A stretch of DNA of 64,000 bases from Vespa crabro (Eukaryota; Arthropoda; Insecta; Hymenoptera; Vespidae), in the NCBI RefSeq assembly GCF_910589235.1, contig NC_060966.1, positions 2,914,001-2,978,000 of the forward strand, in the 5' to 3' direction. Below the pieces are notes generated by a model, which made no database searches, was not told the DNA's origin, and was given only the letters and a program-made list of their open reading frames with translations. Made by a program: the position numbers and the translations under genes. Below, in pieces: positions 1 to 12,388 of the stretch (position 1 is its first letter; every line of letters begins with the position of its first letter).

Positions 1-782
1 ATAAGATATGATGAACAATAACATTATGGTAATGAATGAGAAGGACACTTATATACGAAGCATTACATATGAAACTAAACGATATTACATGAAGGTTGAT
101 CGCAAAGTTAACAAATTTTAATGTAACCTAGAGAATTTATCCTTAAATGAACTTATATTATGAAATAATAATTACAGCGCAATTGCATGCATATTTTTTG
201 AATTTAATGGAAAATTTAATATCTAAAATTGAACATCTTATATTTTTCCATTAATATTTCAATTAATTTATAATGTATACAAATTATATACTCTAATATT
301 AAAGAAATTTCTATTAAGACTTTACACATTTTGTTGATAATAAAAAAATTCTCATTACAATATTTTCTAAATTTATGTAATAGTTTGTGTATACTTTGAT
401 CAGATATTTAATAAGATTCTCATTATTCTACTTTTCGAGTTACTACAAGAAATACTTAATGCAAGTGAAACAATCAAAATATCGATATGAACTCGACCAT
501 TGGAAGATTGCACTACGTAAAATATAAACGGAGTCATTAACTTGTTAATGAAGACTGTTTATCATCGCTAGAGAAACAATTAAAACGATCATGTATTACG
601 TCGAATTAAACATAGAGTGATTGGTTTACATTAAGAAAAAGATTTGTTACATTATAAATTATCATTTACCAAAGCGAATTACGTTACCCTTCTCGCACCA
701 TAGCTAGTGATGTTATCCGAATCAGAAATTTGATCGAATTTTGCATATTTCATTTTGCCCACCATTTTCTCTCTGACTTGCT

Positions 783-801
783 CCCTCTCTCTCTCCCTCT
801 C

Positions 802-849
<48 letters not shown>
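783..849 (+). repeat. (CT)n microsatellite
   Basis: An almost pure CT run, interrupted by a few CCCT and CA units. The mirror position in the right arm (about 49,033-49,082) holds a shorter, more interrupted GA tract, so the locus has changed length since the arms duplicated. Confidence 0.95.
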
Positions 850-852
<3 letters not shown>

Positions 853-1199
853 TTTTTCAGGTTTTACGCGTTCTTTCTGCGTTTCCATACGTCTCATGCC
901 AATGAATTGACGGAGATCATATTGAATAGTTTCTCTTTTCGTAGATATCCGTTATTGCGTCGTTGATGTCAAACGAAGAAATTTAACCAATATTTATATT
1001 ATTTAATACGGAATGCTTGGCAGTCTTTCTTTTTCTTTTATGCAATGATCAACATACTCGCAAATTTGAAGAGATCGCACTAGTTTTTTCGGAATACATA
1101 AAAATCATGTTGAATAATTTATCTGATTTTAATGATGATATGCTCTATATTGTAATGATTTATGTAAAAAACGATAATCATTTCCGTAAAATACCATTA

Positions 1200-1667
1200 G
1201 TAAGAAAAAGTTCATTACATCTCTACATATAATTCTTTGAAGTCAAACGGTCAGCAAACATAAATGAAGCAGTCGCGTACTAAGCTTCTGATAGGTTAAT
1301 TATAGCAGCTATTTGCGACAGTCAATTGTTGAAATAGAAGGTTGATTATATAAGTCATTGTTAAGATTTGCTTCGACTTCCACCCGAAGAGTGTTTGGCA
1401 ATCTGAAATTCCTGAATTCAATCATAAACCGATCATGTCATTACTGTGTAGATTTGTTTGTTTCTTTCGATTCATTTCGTTAATTGAACTATTTCTAATT
1501 ATATTTTGCCATACTAAAAGTATTTTGTCAACATGAATATTGGTGAATATTATAATCATAGCAGTATGTAAGATGTGGATAGGTTCGTTAAAAGGAAATA
1601 CAGTGATCACTTTGTCTATTCTTGGTTTAATAGAAAAATTTATATATTTGACCTAAGCGTTCTGATT

Positions 1668-1714
<47 letters not shown>

Positions 1715-1800
1715 AAAAGAATGCAAAAATTCATAATTATATTATCCCAAGATAACTTTTCACGAGCAATATGCACTACGCTCACAGCCAAGATCCCTTG
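1200..1800 (+). repeat. Noncoding block 1 (older copy at 27.7-28.5 kb)
   Basis: No gene is recognised here. The stretch is clearly related in direct orientation to about 27,950-28,470: shared landmarks are an 'agtcgc' stretch near 1,271 and 27,999, a 'gcttcgac' plus 'agagtgtt' stretch near 1,371 and 28,103, and a 'attttgtc..catgaatatt' stretch near 1,522 and 28,262. It includes a (GA)n microsatellite at 1,671-1,718. In the spacer, the copy lies directly downstream of the heme exon of P450 copy C. It may therefore be ancient 3' flank of a P450 gene. Confidence 0.7.
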
Positions 1801-1849
1801 ATACATAATTGTCACAATTGTAACAACTGATCATACGTACATTCCTTTT

Positions 1850-2640
1850 CTTCTTGTTAGTCTTACTATGTTATCCTTTCTTTCTCTCTATCACTCTCTC
1901 CATCTCCCTCTATCACTTCATGATCCACACAATCTTTCTCTTTCTCCCTCTTTCTCCCGCTCTTTATCATTCTTCGACTGAGCAATTAAACTTTTTAAAG
2001 ATGTTGCACATTCTTTTACAGGAAAACTTTATTGTTTCATTAGGTTTCTTTTCAATGATTTCTCTAATAGACAGTTAAAAAGTAAGGTGTATAAACAAGA
2101 CCAAATCCTTTTTATAGGATTCTGTTCTATCGTTCACAATAAATATGAACCGTATATTTTTCGAAAAAAGATATTTATGGAGATATTGTAATATAAATTT
2201 GCCGGCAATAACATCAAATGTAGTAGTATAAAGTTTAAGTATCAACTCGTACTGATACTTTAAGGCTTGATTTGACTTCCACCAATATAGTGGATTAGAA
2301 TATACAATCCATGTTAAATGCGGCTACTATAATTTATGGTATATAATTTGTATGATATATAAAAATAGATATAAGGAAGAAATGTAAGCTATGATAGCGA
2401 TCAGAATGAGTATTAATCCACATGATTACCTATATAAAACAGTAGGTATGAATGCGAGAGAGTACATCGGTTGTTTTACTTCAGGAATATCGAACGTCGA
2501 GTGTGAAACGATTGAACAGATGAAAGTTTGTGTGGTCCATGACAATATAAATAAATTGAGAGCTGTCAAATAGTACGGCATTGGACGTGTAATTAAAAAA
2601 TAATTTTTTAAAGGTGAGTTGCACTTCTACCGTAGTCAAT
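1850..2640 (+). repeat. Noncoding block 2 (older copy at 35.7-37.06 kb)
   Basis: No convincing coding region. The block aligns in direct orientation with about 35,700-37,060: 'agcaatta', 'ttcttacagga', 'cattaggtt' and 'gatttctctaat' occur in the same order near 1,981-2,073 and 36,008-36,094, and 'atgatag.gatcagaatgag' near 2,391 and 36,692. The second copy carries about 100 extra bases near 36,726-36,830. The 60-codon frame at 2,391-2,573 is not preserved in the older copy, so it is not called a gene. Confidence 0.7.
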
Positions 2641-2819
2641 GATGACGGCCGATTTGGACAGAGGATATTTTTCTAATTCTACATATAGTTAGAAATTTAC
2701 ATATAGATAACTTTTCATATATATATTGTTATTTCCAAAACCAGCGTTTATTGTATAACTATGTATATAAGAAATATTTTTCATCAATGAAAATAGAAAA
2801 GAATTGCTTTTTGTATAAT

Positions 2820-3480
2820 GAATAATGTAATTACTGTTTATTACGCCAAAATTAGAAATTTAAGTAGAAATATATATTCAAGTAACAAACTAACAGAAAA
2901 GATGATTTTCATAACATATTCGTATGATTTACGACATATGAATTATTAATCTTCCAATGCAGAATTAATTAATAACCGTTTTATAAAACGATGTTCAGTT
3001 ATAACATTAATTGACTGTCGTAAATAGTTGCTATAAACAATCTATCAGAAGTTTAATAAGTGATTATTTCATTCAGGTTTTCTAGGGCGTCCGGTTCAAT
3101 AAATTATAGAAAATGATTATCGTTTTATGTTGCATTCTACATAAATCATTACAATGTATAACGTATGTATACCATTATTAAAATCAGATAAATTGGTCAA
3201 CATGATTTTTATGTTTTCTAAAATAACTCCACATGTGCTGTCTCAGTATTTCGATCATTGCAAGAAAGAAAGAGATAGAACGCTAAGCATTCATTATTAG
3301 ATAATGGTTAAATTTTCGCGTGTGAAAGCTACGATGCAATAACCAAAATCCACGAAAAAAGAAACTATTCGGTATGATCTGTGACAATTGTCGGAGATAG
3401 AATATTTAATTATTATGTTATCATTGCTTTCTCTTCCTCTTATTTCATATCTCCTTCATTCTATTTCTCTCTTACACTTA
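2820..3480 (+). repeat. Noncoding block 3 upstream of P450 copy A (older copy at 33.35-33.96 kb)
   Basis: AT-rich sequence without a recognisable gene. It resembles 33,350-33,960 in direct orientation, for example 'aagtagaaatatatatt' near 2,862 and 33,421, and 'aagaaagagatagaac/aagaaagagaaagaac' near 3,265 and 33,713. In both places it is followed within about 100-300 bp by plus-strand P450 sequence (copy A here, copy D there). It is therefore probably old 5' flank or first-intron sequence of a plus-strand P450. Confidence 0.6.
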
Positions 3481-4014
3481 CACTAACACACATAGTAGTA
3501 GATTAAATATTTTTCTTTGTCAATTCAAGCATTCCTATAAACGGACCATTACACTGAAAATATATTTTACGTTATACATTTGGCACATGCCTAACTCACC
3601 GGTCATTATCTGGATTCCTTTCATTGGTCATTCGTATTTATTAAATATTCTTGATTTAATGAGTAATTCTATTAGAAGATTTAATGAGACAGAGGAAAAG
3701 AATAACTATTATACATACAATACAATTTTAGTTCTCATCTTTCTTTGTACTAATCAAGGATTCTTATTTATTTTCCAAAAACAAAAGCCGAGGACATTTC
3801 TAAATTTTTTATTCGAATCAACGCACAAAGGAGAAAAACATTCAGAGCAAAATATTCGGGATGACATCTATACAATAGCTACAGACGTAAGTCGCATTTA
3901 TTATTTAGATGCAATAAAATTTGGATATTCAAGAACGTACATACAAATTACACTTTCTTAATTATTGGTGATTATTTATTGCTGATTGTTGACGAAAGTG
4001 TTTTTAAATGCGCG

Positions 4015-4200
4015 TCTCGTACCGGACCAGCGATGACGGTCGATTCACACGGAGGAAATGTCCCCGTTTCGTCCTTGGTTTTCGAGCTATAGACCCACTG
4101 GTCACAATGAATAAGGGCGGCGGCACTAGGTTAGGATACCGTTGTAGGCCGTCAACAAAATAACACTCGTAGCGTTCCTGCAAATTAATAGGAGAACACG
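4015..4200 (+). repeat. Interspersed repeat unit (about 185 bp)
   Basis: Contains the core 'cagcgatgacggtcgatt', then 'cggagga', 'acccactggtcacaatgaat' and 'accgttgtaggccgtcaa'. Related sequence with the same order of blocks occurs at 60,005-60,170. Partial versions lie at 2,627-2,672, 12,307-12,384 and 24,786-24,870, with arm mirrors near 46,500-46,660, 48,000-48,050 and 34,848-34,925. No coding potential is seen. It lies in the insertion that replaced the I-helix exon of P450 copy A. It could be a SINE- or MITE-like family, but no termini were defined. Confidence 0.6.
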
Positions 4201-4262
4201 TGTACTTTTAAAGGATCCCGTGAGAAATGGAGAAGTAATTGCGCGATATTAAATGATGCGTG

Positions 4263-4930
4263 CTACGGAAATCTCACAGTGTATTTGTTTAAATGAGTTA
4301 CAATTGTTTGTGTGTCTCTTGTATGATGAGTATTAGTTGTACTGGTTGCTTCTGAAGGAGGCTTGAAAGCATAGATGTTGTGAATTTGAAAGATGTAACC
4401 TGACTGCTTTTTGGCCTCTTTAGAACTATCCATGCAGGGATTGGTAAAGGGCGGAGTTTGAATATGGAAAGGGAAAGAATAGATACCCATTTGTGGGGAT
4501 AGTTCGTTGGAATGTTTAAACATTCCGTGTGTGCTTCCTTTGTTCTAATGATCGTGTGATTAGAGTATGACAATGGATATTACAAAGCTAGAAGCCAGAT
4601 AGCCCTTGGCTTATCGCGCCTAGGCGTCTACTTTCGTTATTTATTTATTGACCGGCTTGACATATTATCAAATTCCAGATACTTTACTAAGAATGGCCAG
4701 GCCTATACAAAAATGGCCACGTGTTTTTATCTATGCATTTTGTTAGTTAATATCCAATAGGTTCCCAATTAATTATTTCTAATGGTGGTATATAACCCTT
4801 AAGACAAAGTGCAAATATTTCCACTAATGATATATAACTCTTAAGACAAAGTGCCACGAACAATGGAGAGACGTACGTATGCGTCAACATCTATATAACG
4901 GAAATAATTTTCATATTAACTTCTTATCAT
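4263..4930. other. Unassigned insert with a duplicated 35-bp segment
   Basis: This sequence lies between the interspersed repeat and the K-helix exon of P450 copy A, where copy B has only intron and the I-helix exon. Two overlapping minus-strand frames (4,263-4,523 and 4,298-4,573) match nothing I recognise. One is kept as a similar frame in the other arm (46,151-46,426), but with a frameshift near its end, so coding is unlikely. A segment of about 35 bp containing 'cttaagacaaagtgc' is repeated at about 4,779-4,813 and 4,826-4,853, and the duplication is present in both arms. Confidence 0.5.
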
Positions 4931-5572
4931 CCTCATCACAATTGCGATCAGAAAGGATACGAGGAACTAAACCAAATCTACGGTTCGAACGATCCGAAAT
5001 ATGTTCCAATAACATACGATGATATTAAAAGTATAAAATTGTTGGAAAGAGAGATCAAGAAAACGTTATCTTTTTTCTTCAGGTCTAGTCATCACTCGGA
5101 ATGTAAAAAAATATATAGAAGATATCTCTACATATAAAATGATAAGTATTATATTTTGTTATCGTTAATAATTAATCAATGATATAATTTGTTATCGTTA
5201 ATATTATTCAATAATAATATTTATTTATTAATTAAAGCAAGTTACAAAAAATTGGACTATACCGAAAAGAAGTCCTATAAATTCTATCGAGACGAAAAAT
5301 ATTCGACCCTAGCCGTTACTATTTAATTCGGATAGGTTTCTACCAAGTATGAGTACTTTATCAAAATTCAGCTATTATTATTCAGCTACGGAAGAAGACA
5401 TTGCATAGTTAATTATATATTCTTATATATTATAGTAATAGCATACCATAAATTTATAAAATAAAATGCATTTATAAATGATTTTATTCTTTTCTTTAGA
5501 TAAAAAATTCGCTACGCTAGAGATGATAATAATAATTGTTACTCTGGTAAGAACAACTATAATTATTATAGA

Positions 5573-5842
5573 TTAGCCAATAGGATTTGAAGAACTTGGA
5601 GTAAATTTGAATGTTAAAATCAGCAAAACCAATAAAACTAAAATTTGAAAGAGGAAATTAATTAAAATATATACATGCATAACGAATTTTATGCGTGTTA
5701 ATCGGTAGCAGAAATAAATTAATAAATGTATTAAATATGTATTGTATAAAAACCGCCTACCAGAATCTGATAATTTCATGATCACTTTTACTACAAATTT
5801 CGAATTTCTTATAAAATAGTGAAAACTCAAAACTGCATCCAT
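5573..5842 (-). other. Unidentified hydrophobic 89-codon frame, kept in both arms
   Basis: An open frame of 89 codons with a strongly hydrophobic stretch near residues 55-80, just 3' of P450 copy A on the opposite strand. The mirror frame at 44,889-45,158 is the same length with about a dozen substitutions and no stop. Preservation could simply reflect the recent duplication. No family is recognised and there is no splice or promoter context, so coding is doubtful. Confidence 0.2.
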
Positions 5843-5899
5843 ATAGATTTTCTTCTCTATACTTTTTTTACTTTTAATGCTATAATGTAATTAAAACAC

Positions 5900-6600
5900 G
5901 GGGATGGGGACTACTATTCTATTTTAGAAATTCACTAATGAGCGAATCATATCTAAGTATATAGAATATATTAGTATATATAATAAGCCCATAAAATTTC
6001 TCTTCCATTTGTTTAGGAATTTGTTTGCTTATTGTATCTTACAGAAGAAACGTGTAAATATGTACAAGACAAGCCAAATATTCATAATTCTCTCTTCTTA
6101 TTTCTCTACTTACTCTTCAGAACTTTCCAACACAACTAAGAAAACTGGTAAAGAGATTCTATGCGTTTATTCGAAATAAACAATTCTTAAATATTTACAG
6201 AAAATGTTTCTTTTATAAAAATAAGTAACGATAAAGGAAACAACCAGGAGATACGTTTCTTTATAAATTTAACTTTAATAAAGCAATAAAACTTGCACAG
6301 CGTATGTAAAATGTTTTTTTCTAATAAGTATAATTCAATTAAAATTTTTATTGACTTGATAACATGACAGTATGTCAGTATTCACAACACCGATGATTCA
6401 ATATTTTCTTTTGTAATAAAAATGCCTAAAAATGTTTAATTTTCTAATGTCCACTCAACAAAAATATTGACAAACAAAACCGTAAATTTACCAGTAAAAA
6501 GTAATAAATTTTATCTTTTTAATTATAATTCATCATATTAACAGATCAATATGATCTGTTACTATTTGGTAGGACAAAATGATATAAATAATACTATTTA
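5900..6600. other. AT-rich noncoding stretch
   Basis: Nothing recognisable: no long frame, no repeat of known type. It is mirrored at about 43,985-44,830, where the right arm has a long TA-rich expansion (44,596-44,770) that is absent here. Confidence 0.6.
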
Positions 6601-6665
6601 GACAGTATAAGAATCGGTCGAGTTGGGCTAGGAGTGAAATAGAGTCTGGATTTTGTGTTATGATT

Positions 6666-6857
6666 TTACGTTATAGTATCAAACAGTAAATTCACGTTGC
6701 ATGCAATTATTCTTGCCGCAGTTATAATTTTTTTCTCCTTTGGAATAGACTTTCTATTATTTTCTGGTAAGTAATTTTCCAGTATTATATTTCGAAAAAA
6801 AGAAGGAAGAAGAATCTCGGCTTGAGCCGCGTATTTACCATGATATGGAAATAACAA
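6666..6857 (-). other. Unidentified exon-like frame (mirror at 43.73-43.91 kb)
   Basis: On the minus strand this gives a 63-codon frame containing AEILLPSFFRNIILENYLPE and ending ACNVNLLFDTIT before a stop. The mirror at about 43,731-43,905 is preceded by a good acceptor (TTATTTTCAG) and keeps the frame with several amino-acid changes. It therefore looks like a final exon of some gene rather than random sequence. I do not recognise the family, and no neighbouring exon was found. Confidence 0.3.
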
Positions 6858-6899
6858 AGATTGTGAAGCATTCAGTTATTGTTAATTTTCTGAAATAAT

Positions 6900-8460
6900 G
6901 CCGAGAACATTCGAAATTCCGATAAACAATTAATATAAATATGAAAAGGAGTAGGCAAATCTGTACATATTTTAGTTACAATGAGTTAGACTGTAAGGAC
7001 TAATTCGTAAGTCTGTGTTACGATATGAACAAAGTCATTATTATAAGCATTCTAATAAAATAATGATAGAAAACCGTCTAGAAAGATGTAACCTTCATAC
7101 TGAAATTTATTACAATGCCAAAACAGATTAAATTGCCCAAGATTAAATGTAGCTGTCTTCATAATGTCTGATTAGTTCAATAAATTAAGAAATATTTATC
7201 ATAATACGGAGTCATTCTGGTCATTATTCACAATGGTCGAGCACTATAAATTAGTTAATCTGTTTAATCATTTAGCCCATGATATACATATATAATACTT
7301 TAATGCTATTTTTGTTACTGTATGCGAGGTTCACACATATGATTAAGTATATAATTTTTAATAATTTATTGTTATTTATGCTATGTATGTCCAACGTCGC
7401 AAACGAGATGTAGGTAATTTATACTTGAATTTTTTTTCGTTCGCGTACCGATAAAGAGAAAGCGATTTTTCTTATGGGCTTCGCATTTCTCGTGTTATTC
7501 TTTTGTACGGTTTCTACTCACTATCTAACATATACACATATTTAAGTACATATATTTATCCTTCAAATACATACCTCCCTCAATCTCACAGTTATGTTAT
7601 TTATGTTAAAGTACTAAATATTACGTCTAATAGCGGATAAGTAAGTGTATATATATAAGGAATGTATTTTCCAAACGTATGATTTTCATAAGATAAGATT
7701 TTTATATGTCTTATCTATTATCTCATTATATGCCATCCCCCAAATTTCGTCATGATAGGTCACCAGTACCTACGGAACTATAGCCGAAATTTCTAACAAT
7801 AATTCCTTCAAAAAATCAGATTAATTATTTCTAATAGCTAATTTTAATGTTTAGTTACAATTAATTTTTAAATTATTAATAAAAACTAAACAGAGTCAAA
7901 TTATGAAATTTTAGTTATTAATAATAAAGGATTAATACATAATTGAATACTAGCTTATACATCTCCAGTATTAAACTTTTTTAATCTGATAATCTGAAAT
8001 AGTAATTAATACGAACTGATTTGAAATAATTATTATTCATGTATGTTTTCGTTAACACAAAATACAAACGATAAGAAGAAGAAAAATCTATTGGATTCTT
8101 CAATCTTCGGTTATGTGCATACGTTTGAAAATTGAACGCGATGTTCAGGTAGTGATCTTACTCTAAAATCGCCTAATTCAAATATGTTAATATTATTCAA
8201 ATAACAATCATAAATATTGTTGACTTATAATAATTAATTACTTATTAATTAATTGTTAACTGATTATTAATGATTTAGCAATGATTAGATCTAAATACTG
8301 TATAAACTTCTTATTTAAATAATTAATTATTTCGTTTTTGTAAGGATATTCATCATCCCCAGTTTTACAATGCTTTACGCAAACAATTAAAACAAACGTA
8401 TTTTTTGACCGATTTAGATATAGAAGATCTCATTTTAAATAAAAATGTTTAGGTATAGAA
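6900..8460. other. AT-rich noncoding stretch of the left arm
   Basis: No gene recognised. The stretch is mirrored at about 42,000-43,680. Differences between the arms include a TA expansion at 42,799-42,874 that is only a few units long here (near 7,651) and a local duplication of about 60 bp near 43,490-43,560 in the right arm. Confidence 0.6.
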
Positions 8461-8640
8461 CTCACTTTTTCGAAATTTTCCAAAAGCTTTATTTTCTATG
8501 AAAAAAATTGTGTTAAAAAATGATGTTATTTCTAGAATATTTTATGCAGAAATATGAAGCTTTTTCAAAAATTTCAAACAGTGAGGTCCTAGATTAAACC
8601 TACATTTCCAAAATGGGACTTTAATTAAGAAATATGCTTG
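8460..8640 (+). repeat. Internal repeat, related to 12,085-12,150
   Basis: The segment with 'aagctttttcaaaaattt' followed by 'ggtcctagattaaacc' near 8,561-8,605 resembles 'aagctttttaaaaaatttg..gatcctagatttaac' near 12,090-12,140 in the same arm and orientation. No coding content is seen. Both copies have mirrors in the right arm (about 41,850 and 35,110). Confidence 0.5.
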
Positions 8641-10320
8641 TTTTCATTGTTGAATTACTATTTCGACATTTTTTGAAAAGAAAAAGTTTTGTATACTGTC
8701 TTCCATGTGAAATCTGCGCCAAAAAAGAAGTTCGTACCTCCACGACTGACTTTCATATCTACACTGGAATGATTTGTTTCGGTTTAGTAAACGATAGCTC
8801 GCTTGTTTGTTTGGATAAACTGATGATACTAAGATTTTCTGAACGCTAAAAAATGCGTTTCACGATGTTCTTATGGAGAAACAATGGACATTTTCATGAA
8901 CTTTCGACAAGTGACTTTACGGCGAAAATAAGGTAATGCCTGTTCAATCGTTCATGTCAACGGATCTGAATTTTTAACATATTGTTAAATTTTAGAAAAT
9001 TTTGTAGTTCCTTTTATATTTTATAAACTAAATCGTAGAGTTTTTATAAGCAATATGTAATACATTGACAAACATCTAGATTAGTAATTCTGAAATCTTA
9101 GATTCTCTGAGGCTGAATGATTCCTTTGTTTCTTTTTTTTTTGTATCAATGTAAAAGAAACTAATCGACTAATTTATTCTTTGATTTTTTTACTAGTAGT
9201 AGTAATAGTAATAGTTGTACAATAGAATCATAGAAGTAATAGTTGAAATAGTATAGAGTGGAATAGTCATGAAAAGAAAATCACGTGAAAAATAAGCTCG
9301 AAGGTAGAATGGAAATGAATTCATGTTTTAATTTATATTAAAATAATATAATATATAAGTTTTCACTACTTATTTTTGGCAAAATGTTCTACAAAACCTT
9401 ATTTTTTAACCTATATTTATATACTAATTATAACAATTATATTTATTATTCTTTATGTAATTGCGGAACAAATGCGTACCAACGTTATATCTAATTCGGA
9501 TCGCTGCGAAACCACCTAAAAGCGACCATCTAAAAAAGATCTACATTTAAGAGATTGAAAAATGTGAGGTCACAGCCTACTAACATTACCTATTCTACAC
9601 CAACTGAAACTCATTGATATGTATAGTCTGGCACACTGTGAAGGGTGAGATAGATTTTTAAGGTTAGTATTTCTTTTTATTTTTGTGGAGTGGTGTGTTC
9701 TTACAATCTTCAGCAGTGGTACTAATTTCTTCTTGTATATCATATTATCCATTATTTATGTCATTCATTTAATGAATCTTTCAGTAGGTTTTCAACCTTG
9801 AAATCAAAATTACCATGTTGAAGGTTTATTAAATGATATTCGTTTGTAGAAACTAAAATTAACCTCTAAATATGATTTTAATCGAAAGCTTTTAAGACAT
9901 CAAGAAATACAGCGGATCAAATTATTTTTAAAGTAAAACATAACAAGTTGAAGAAGCTATTACTAAAATTACGGAACCTTTTCATTATATTATTCATTCT
10001 AATTAATTAATTGTTTTAATAATAGTACTTACTCTTAATAATTATTTTTATTATCTATTATTATTTCCAAAAAACATTTCAAACAGATATTTAGTAAGAC
10101 GTTTTTACTTGGTATATTAAAATGTGGGAAGGTCAAAAGATTTTTAGAAAGAATAATAACGAATCTGAGTCACAATCCTGCAGAGAATTGACAAAATGTT
10201 TTGAAAGAAGTATTCCGTTAATATTCTATTATTGGTATATAGTTCATTAACAAGCGAAATAGAATTTAATAAATATTCCGTCAAATAAATAATTCTTTTA
10301 TTGCTTTTGTTAACCGCAAG
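8634..10320. other. Noncoding stretch; frames not supported as genes
   Basis: Frames at 8,634-8,849, 9,570-9,752 and 10,144-10,329 are short and match no known family. The first is truncated and frameshifted in the right arm (41,625-41,813). A segment around 9,300-9,560 has an older, degraded copy at about 24,050-24,290 in the spacer. Confidence 0.5.
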
Positions 10321-10353
10321 TTTTTTCATTTATTCTTAATAAGAAAATATAAG

Positions 10354-10800
10354 ATGATACTGACTTTATTATTATTATTAAGTGAAATATTTGCATCAAA
10401 AGGTATCTTATCTTTATTTTCAAATTATGTCAATACATGACTATACGTAATATGCAACGTTTCAGAATTGGCCAACCATTGAAATTATTTCATTTAACAA
10501 TGAAAAATGATGACGTCGATCCAGAAATGTATCATTATACACTGGATTATTACTATACTAAGGAAATGAACGCAACAAAGGAATATTCCATTGTGCAATA
10601 GATTGGACTGTCCTTCAATTGGTATGTATCAAGAGTTTGTGTTTTCATCTCGATTCTGACTTATTTTCTCGCAGGTTATTACTTGACCCTCAACAAGAAT
10701 GTTGCCACGATAAGATCATGCTTCAACATCGTTCCATCCTCTATGATTACTGGATTTTTATTGGATAAGAACGGATGTTATTTGTATAAAAATAGGAAAG
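10354..10800 (+). other. Possible remnant of a small secreted-protein gene
   Basis: ATG at 10,354 opens a short frame MILTLLLLLSEIFASK, which looks like a signal peptide, ending at a GTATCT donor at 10,403. Further on, a good acceptor (CTCGCAG near 10,670-10,676) precedes a frame with a cysteine in ATIRSCFNIVPSS and another in NGCYLYK. The middle exon shows stops in the expected phase. The same layout is mirrored on the minus strand near 39,660-40,082. It could be a dead copy of a small cysteine-rich secreted or GPI-anchored protein, but this is a guess. Confidence 0.25.
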
Positions 10801-10865
10801 AAAAACATCTTAGAATTCAAGAATATCATTCGATAATATGTATTCGTTAGTTAGTCGATGGTTTC

Positions 10866-11147
10866 TCATCCGAAAGATTCATTATGCACGTAAAGATTGA
10901 GAAAAACAAGAGAACTATTCAAGAGATCATCTGAAGGGATATCGAAGAATATAGCTGCAGTAAATATGTATAGATGAAAGAGAGTAAATTTATCTATCGA
11001 ATCTGCTAGTCTAATAACAATCGTAGAGGAGGAGAAAAGCAGTTTATTACAAATAATACTTAAGAAGAATTGACACTGAAAATTTTGTGGAAACCAATGG
11101 TAAGAAAGCTCATGTTGGTTCATTGTCATGGAGTTTTGTTTCATCAA
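10866..11147 (-). other. Unidentified 93-codon frame, identical in both arms
   Basis: A 93-codon open frame identical in translation to 39,303-39,584 on the plus strand. No domain, signal peptide or splice context is recognised, and composition (many F, L, I, S, N) fits AT-rich noncoding DNA. Its value is as a marker that this part of the arms has barely diverged. Confidence 0.25.
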
Positions 11148-11149
11148 TC

Positions 11150-12300
11150 ATGCGGAACATATTTTCTGCTAATTGAATATGGAAATTGGTTTGTTTCATG
11201 GTGGTAGAACGATCGTCGATGAAAGAAGAATAAGATGCGGACCACGTTTTTGTATTAATCTTGCTATAGTAATCTATCTTCACACGTACGTTTATCTATT
11301 CAATCGTCGAATTTTGCGATAGACGCTTTGGTAAGTAAATGTATCGTTGAATAGTATAAATATGAGGATGCCTGAAAAACAAAATAATCATCTTAGGGAT
11401 CCGTCAATTAAAGTTTTTGTACTTCCAGTTTCCAAGCTTTTTATGAAAAAGAACAAAAAATCCAGATGCTAAAGCATCATCGAAGATTCTAGAGAGTGAT
11501 ATTTATAATAAGGATAGTAAGAAGCGTAAACCAAAGCAGTGGCTTATTTAAGATTTTTATTTGGCGATAATTTGAACGGTTGGAACGAATAAGTGATTAA
11601 ATTTATTGCAATACTGATTTCAGATTTTTCATTAACTAAATACTTATTATATTATGAACAAAAGCTCGATCACTGAATCTAATGTTTATAGCATTAAATG
11701 GCGAGACAATTTTCATTAGCGAACTGCATATTTTTTTTCGAAGGATATGCCGATTATTTATTTCGACAAAATTTACGGGTAGTCGAGTTAAAAGAAGAAA
11801 ACGGATAGATGATTACCGGATTGTATTCTCGAATGTCTGAAGGAGGAATGAATTAAAGAGTCAGCTGAATCAATTATTTAACATGTATGATTCGTCCAGT
11901 CATTAGAAACAAATTAAGAACTAGTTTTATTAATTACGTTTGAACCTTTTTAACATTTTCGTATTCGAATAAAGATACTATTTAAGATTATTTTACATTT
12001 TTTGGGTAAAACAATCCATATTGTCTATTGTTTACTCTATGATGTATATACTGCATTTAGATACTGCATTATATTTTATTCACAAATAAAAAGCTTTTTA
12101 AAAAATTTGAAAAAGCATGATCCTAGATTTAACTTTTCTCCTTGACGTGAAACCTTCTTCATCAAAATCAAAATCAATCAAAAATTATGCCTGTTCTTAT
12201 TCACGTCTTCACAAGCCGAGTTCCCTTTGAATAGAGATAACAACCCGTTGTTATATATTGAATTCTCAAGGAATTTAAAAAGGTCTTTTATTTTCAACTT
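11150..12300. other. Noncoding stretch spanning the site where the arms differ by 3.2 kb
   Basis: No gene seen. Near 11,958 the left arm is continuous, whereas the right arm has extra sequence from 35,276 to 38,490 at the mirrored position. Confidence 0.7.
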
Positions 12301-12388
12301 TACTTTTGTCGCACTGTGGTCTGCGATAACGATCGATTTGCATTCAAGATGTCTACATTAGTGTTATAGAATCACTGGTTGCAATTAA

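Larger units (their letters stand above)
3762..5409 (+). pseudogene. CYP4-type cytochrome P450 remnant, copy A
   Basis: Three exon remnants are in order on the plus strand. The first (about 3,762-3,886) encodes the helix H-I segment with KPRTFLNFLFES and SEQNIRDDIYTIATD, ending at a GTAAGT donor. The second (about 4,952-5,140) is the K-helix exon with DPKYVPITYDDIKS. The third (about 5,237-5,409) is a heme-loop exon ending FSYGRRHCIV, with the heme-ligand cysteine still present. CYP4 enzymes are ER-membrane monooxygenases of fatty acids, hydrocarbons and xenobiotics. The I-helix exon is missing, replaced by about 1 kb of unrelated repeat-bearing sequence. The ExxR motif reads KTLS instead of ETLR, and the heme exon has in-frame stops. 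All N-terminal exons are absent. This is a dead copy, mirrored at 45.2-46.9 kb. Confidence 0.8.

Noticed and set aside
730..966. 78-codon frame rich in Leu-Ser
   Set aside because: It is the translation of the (CT)n microsatellite and flanks, and is not preserved in the mirrored arm.
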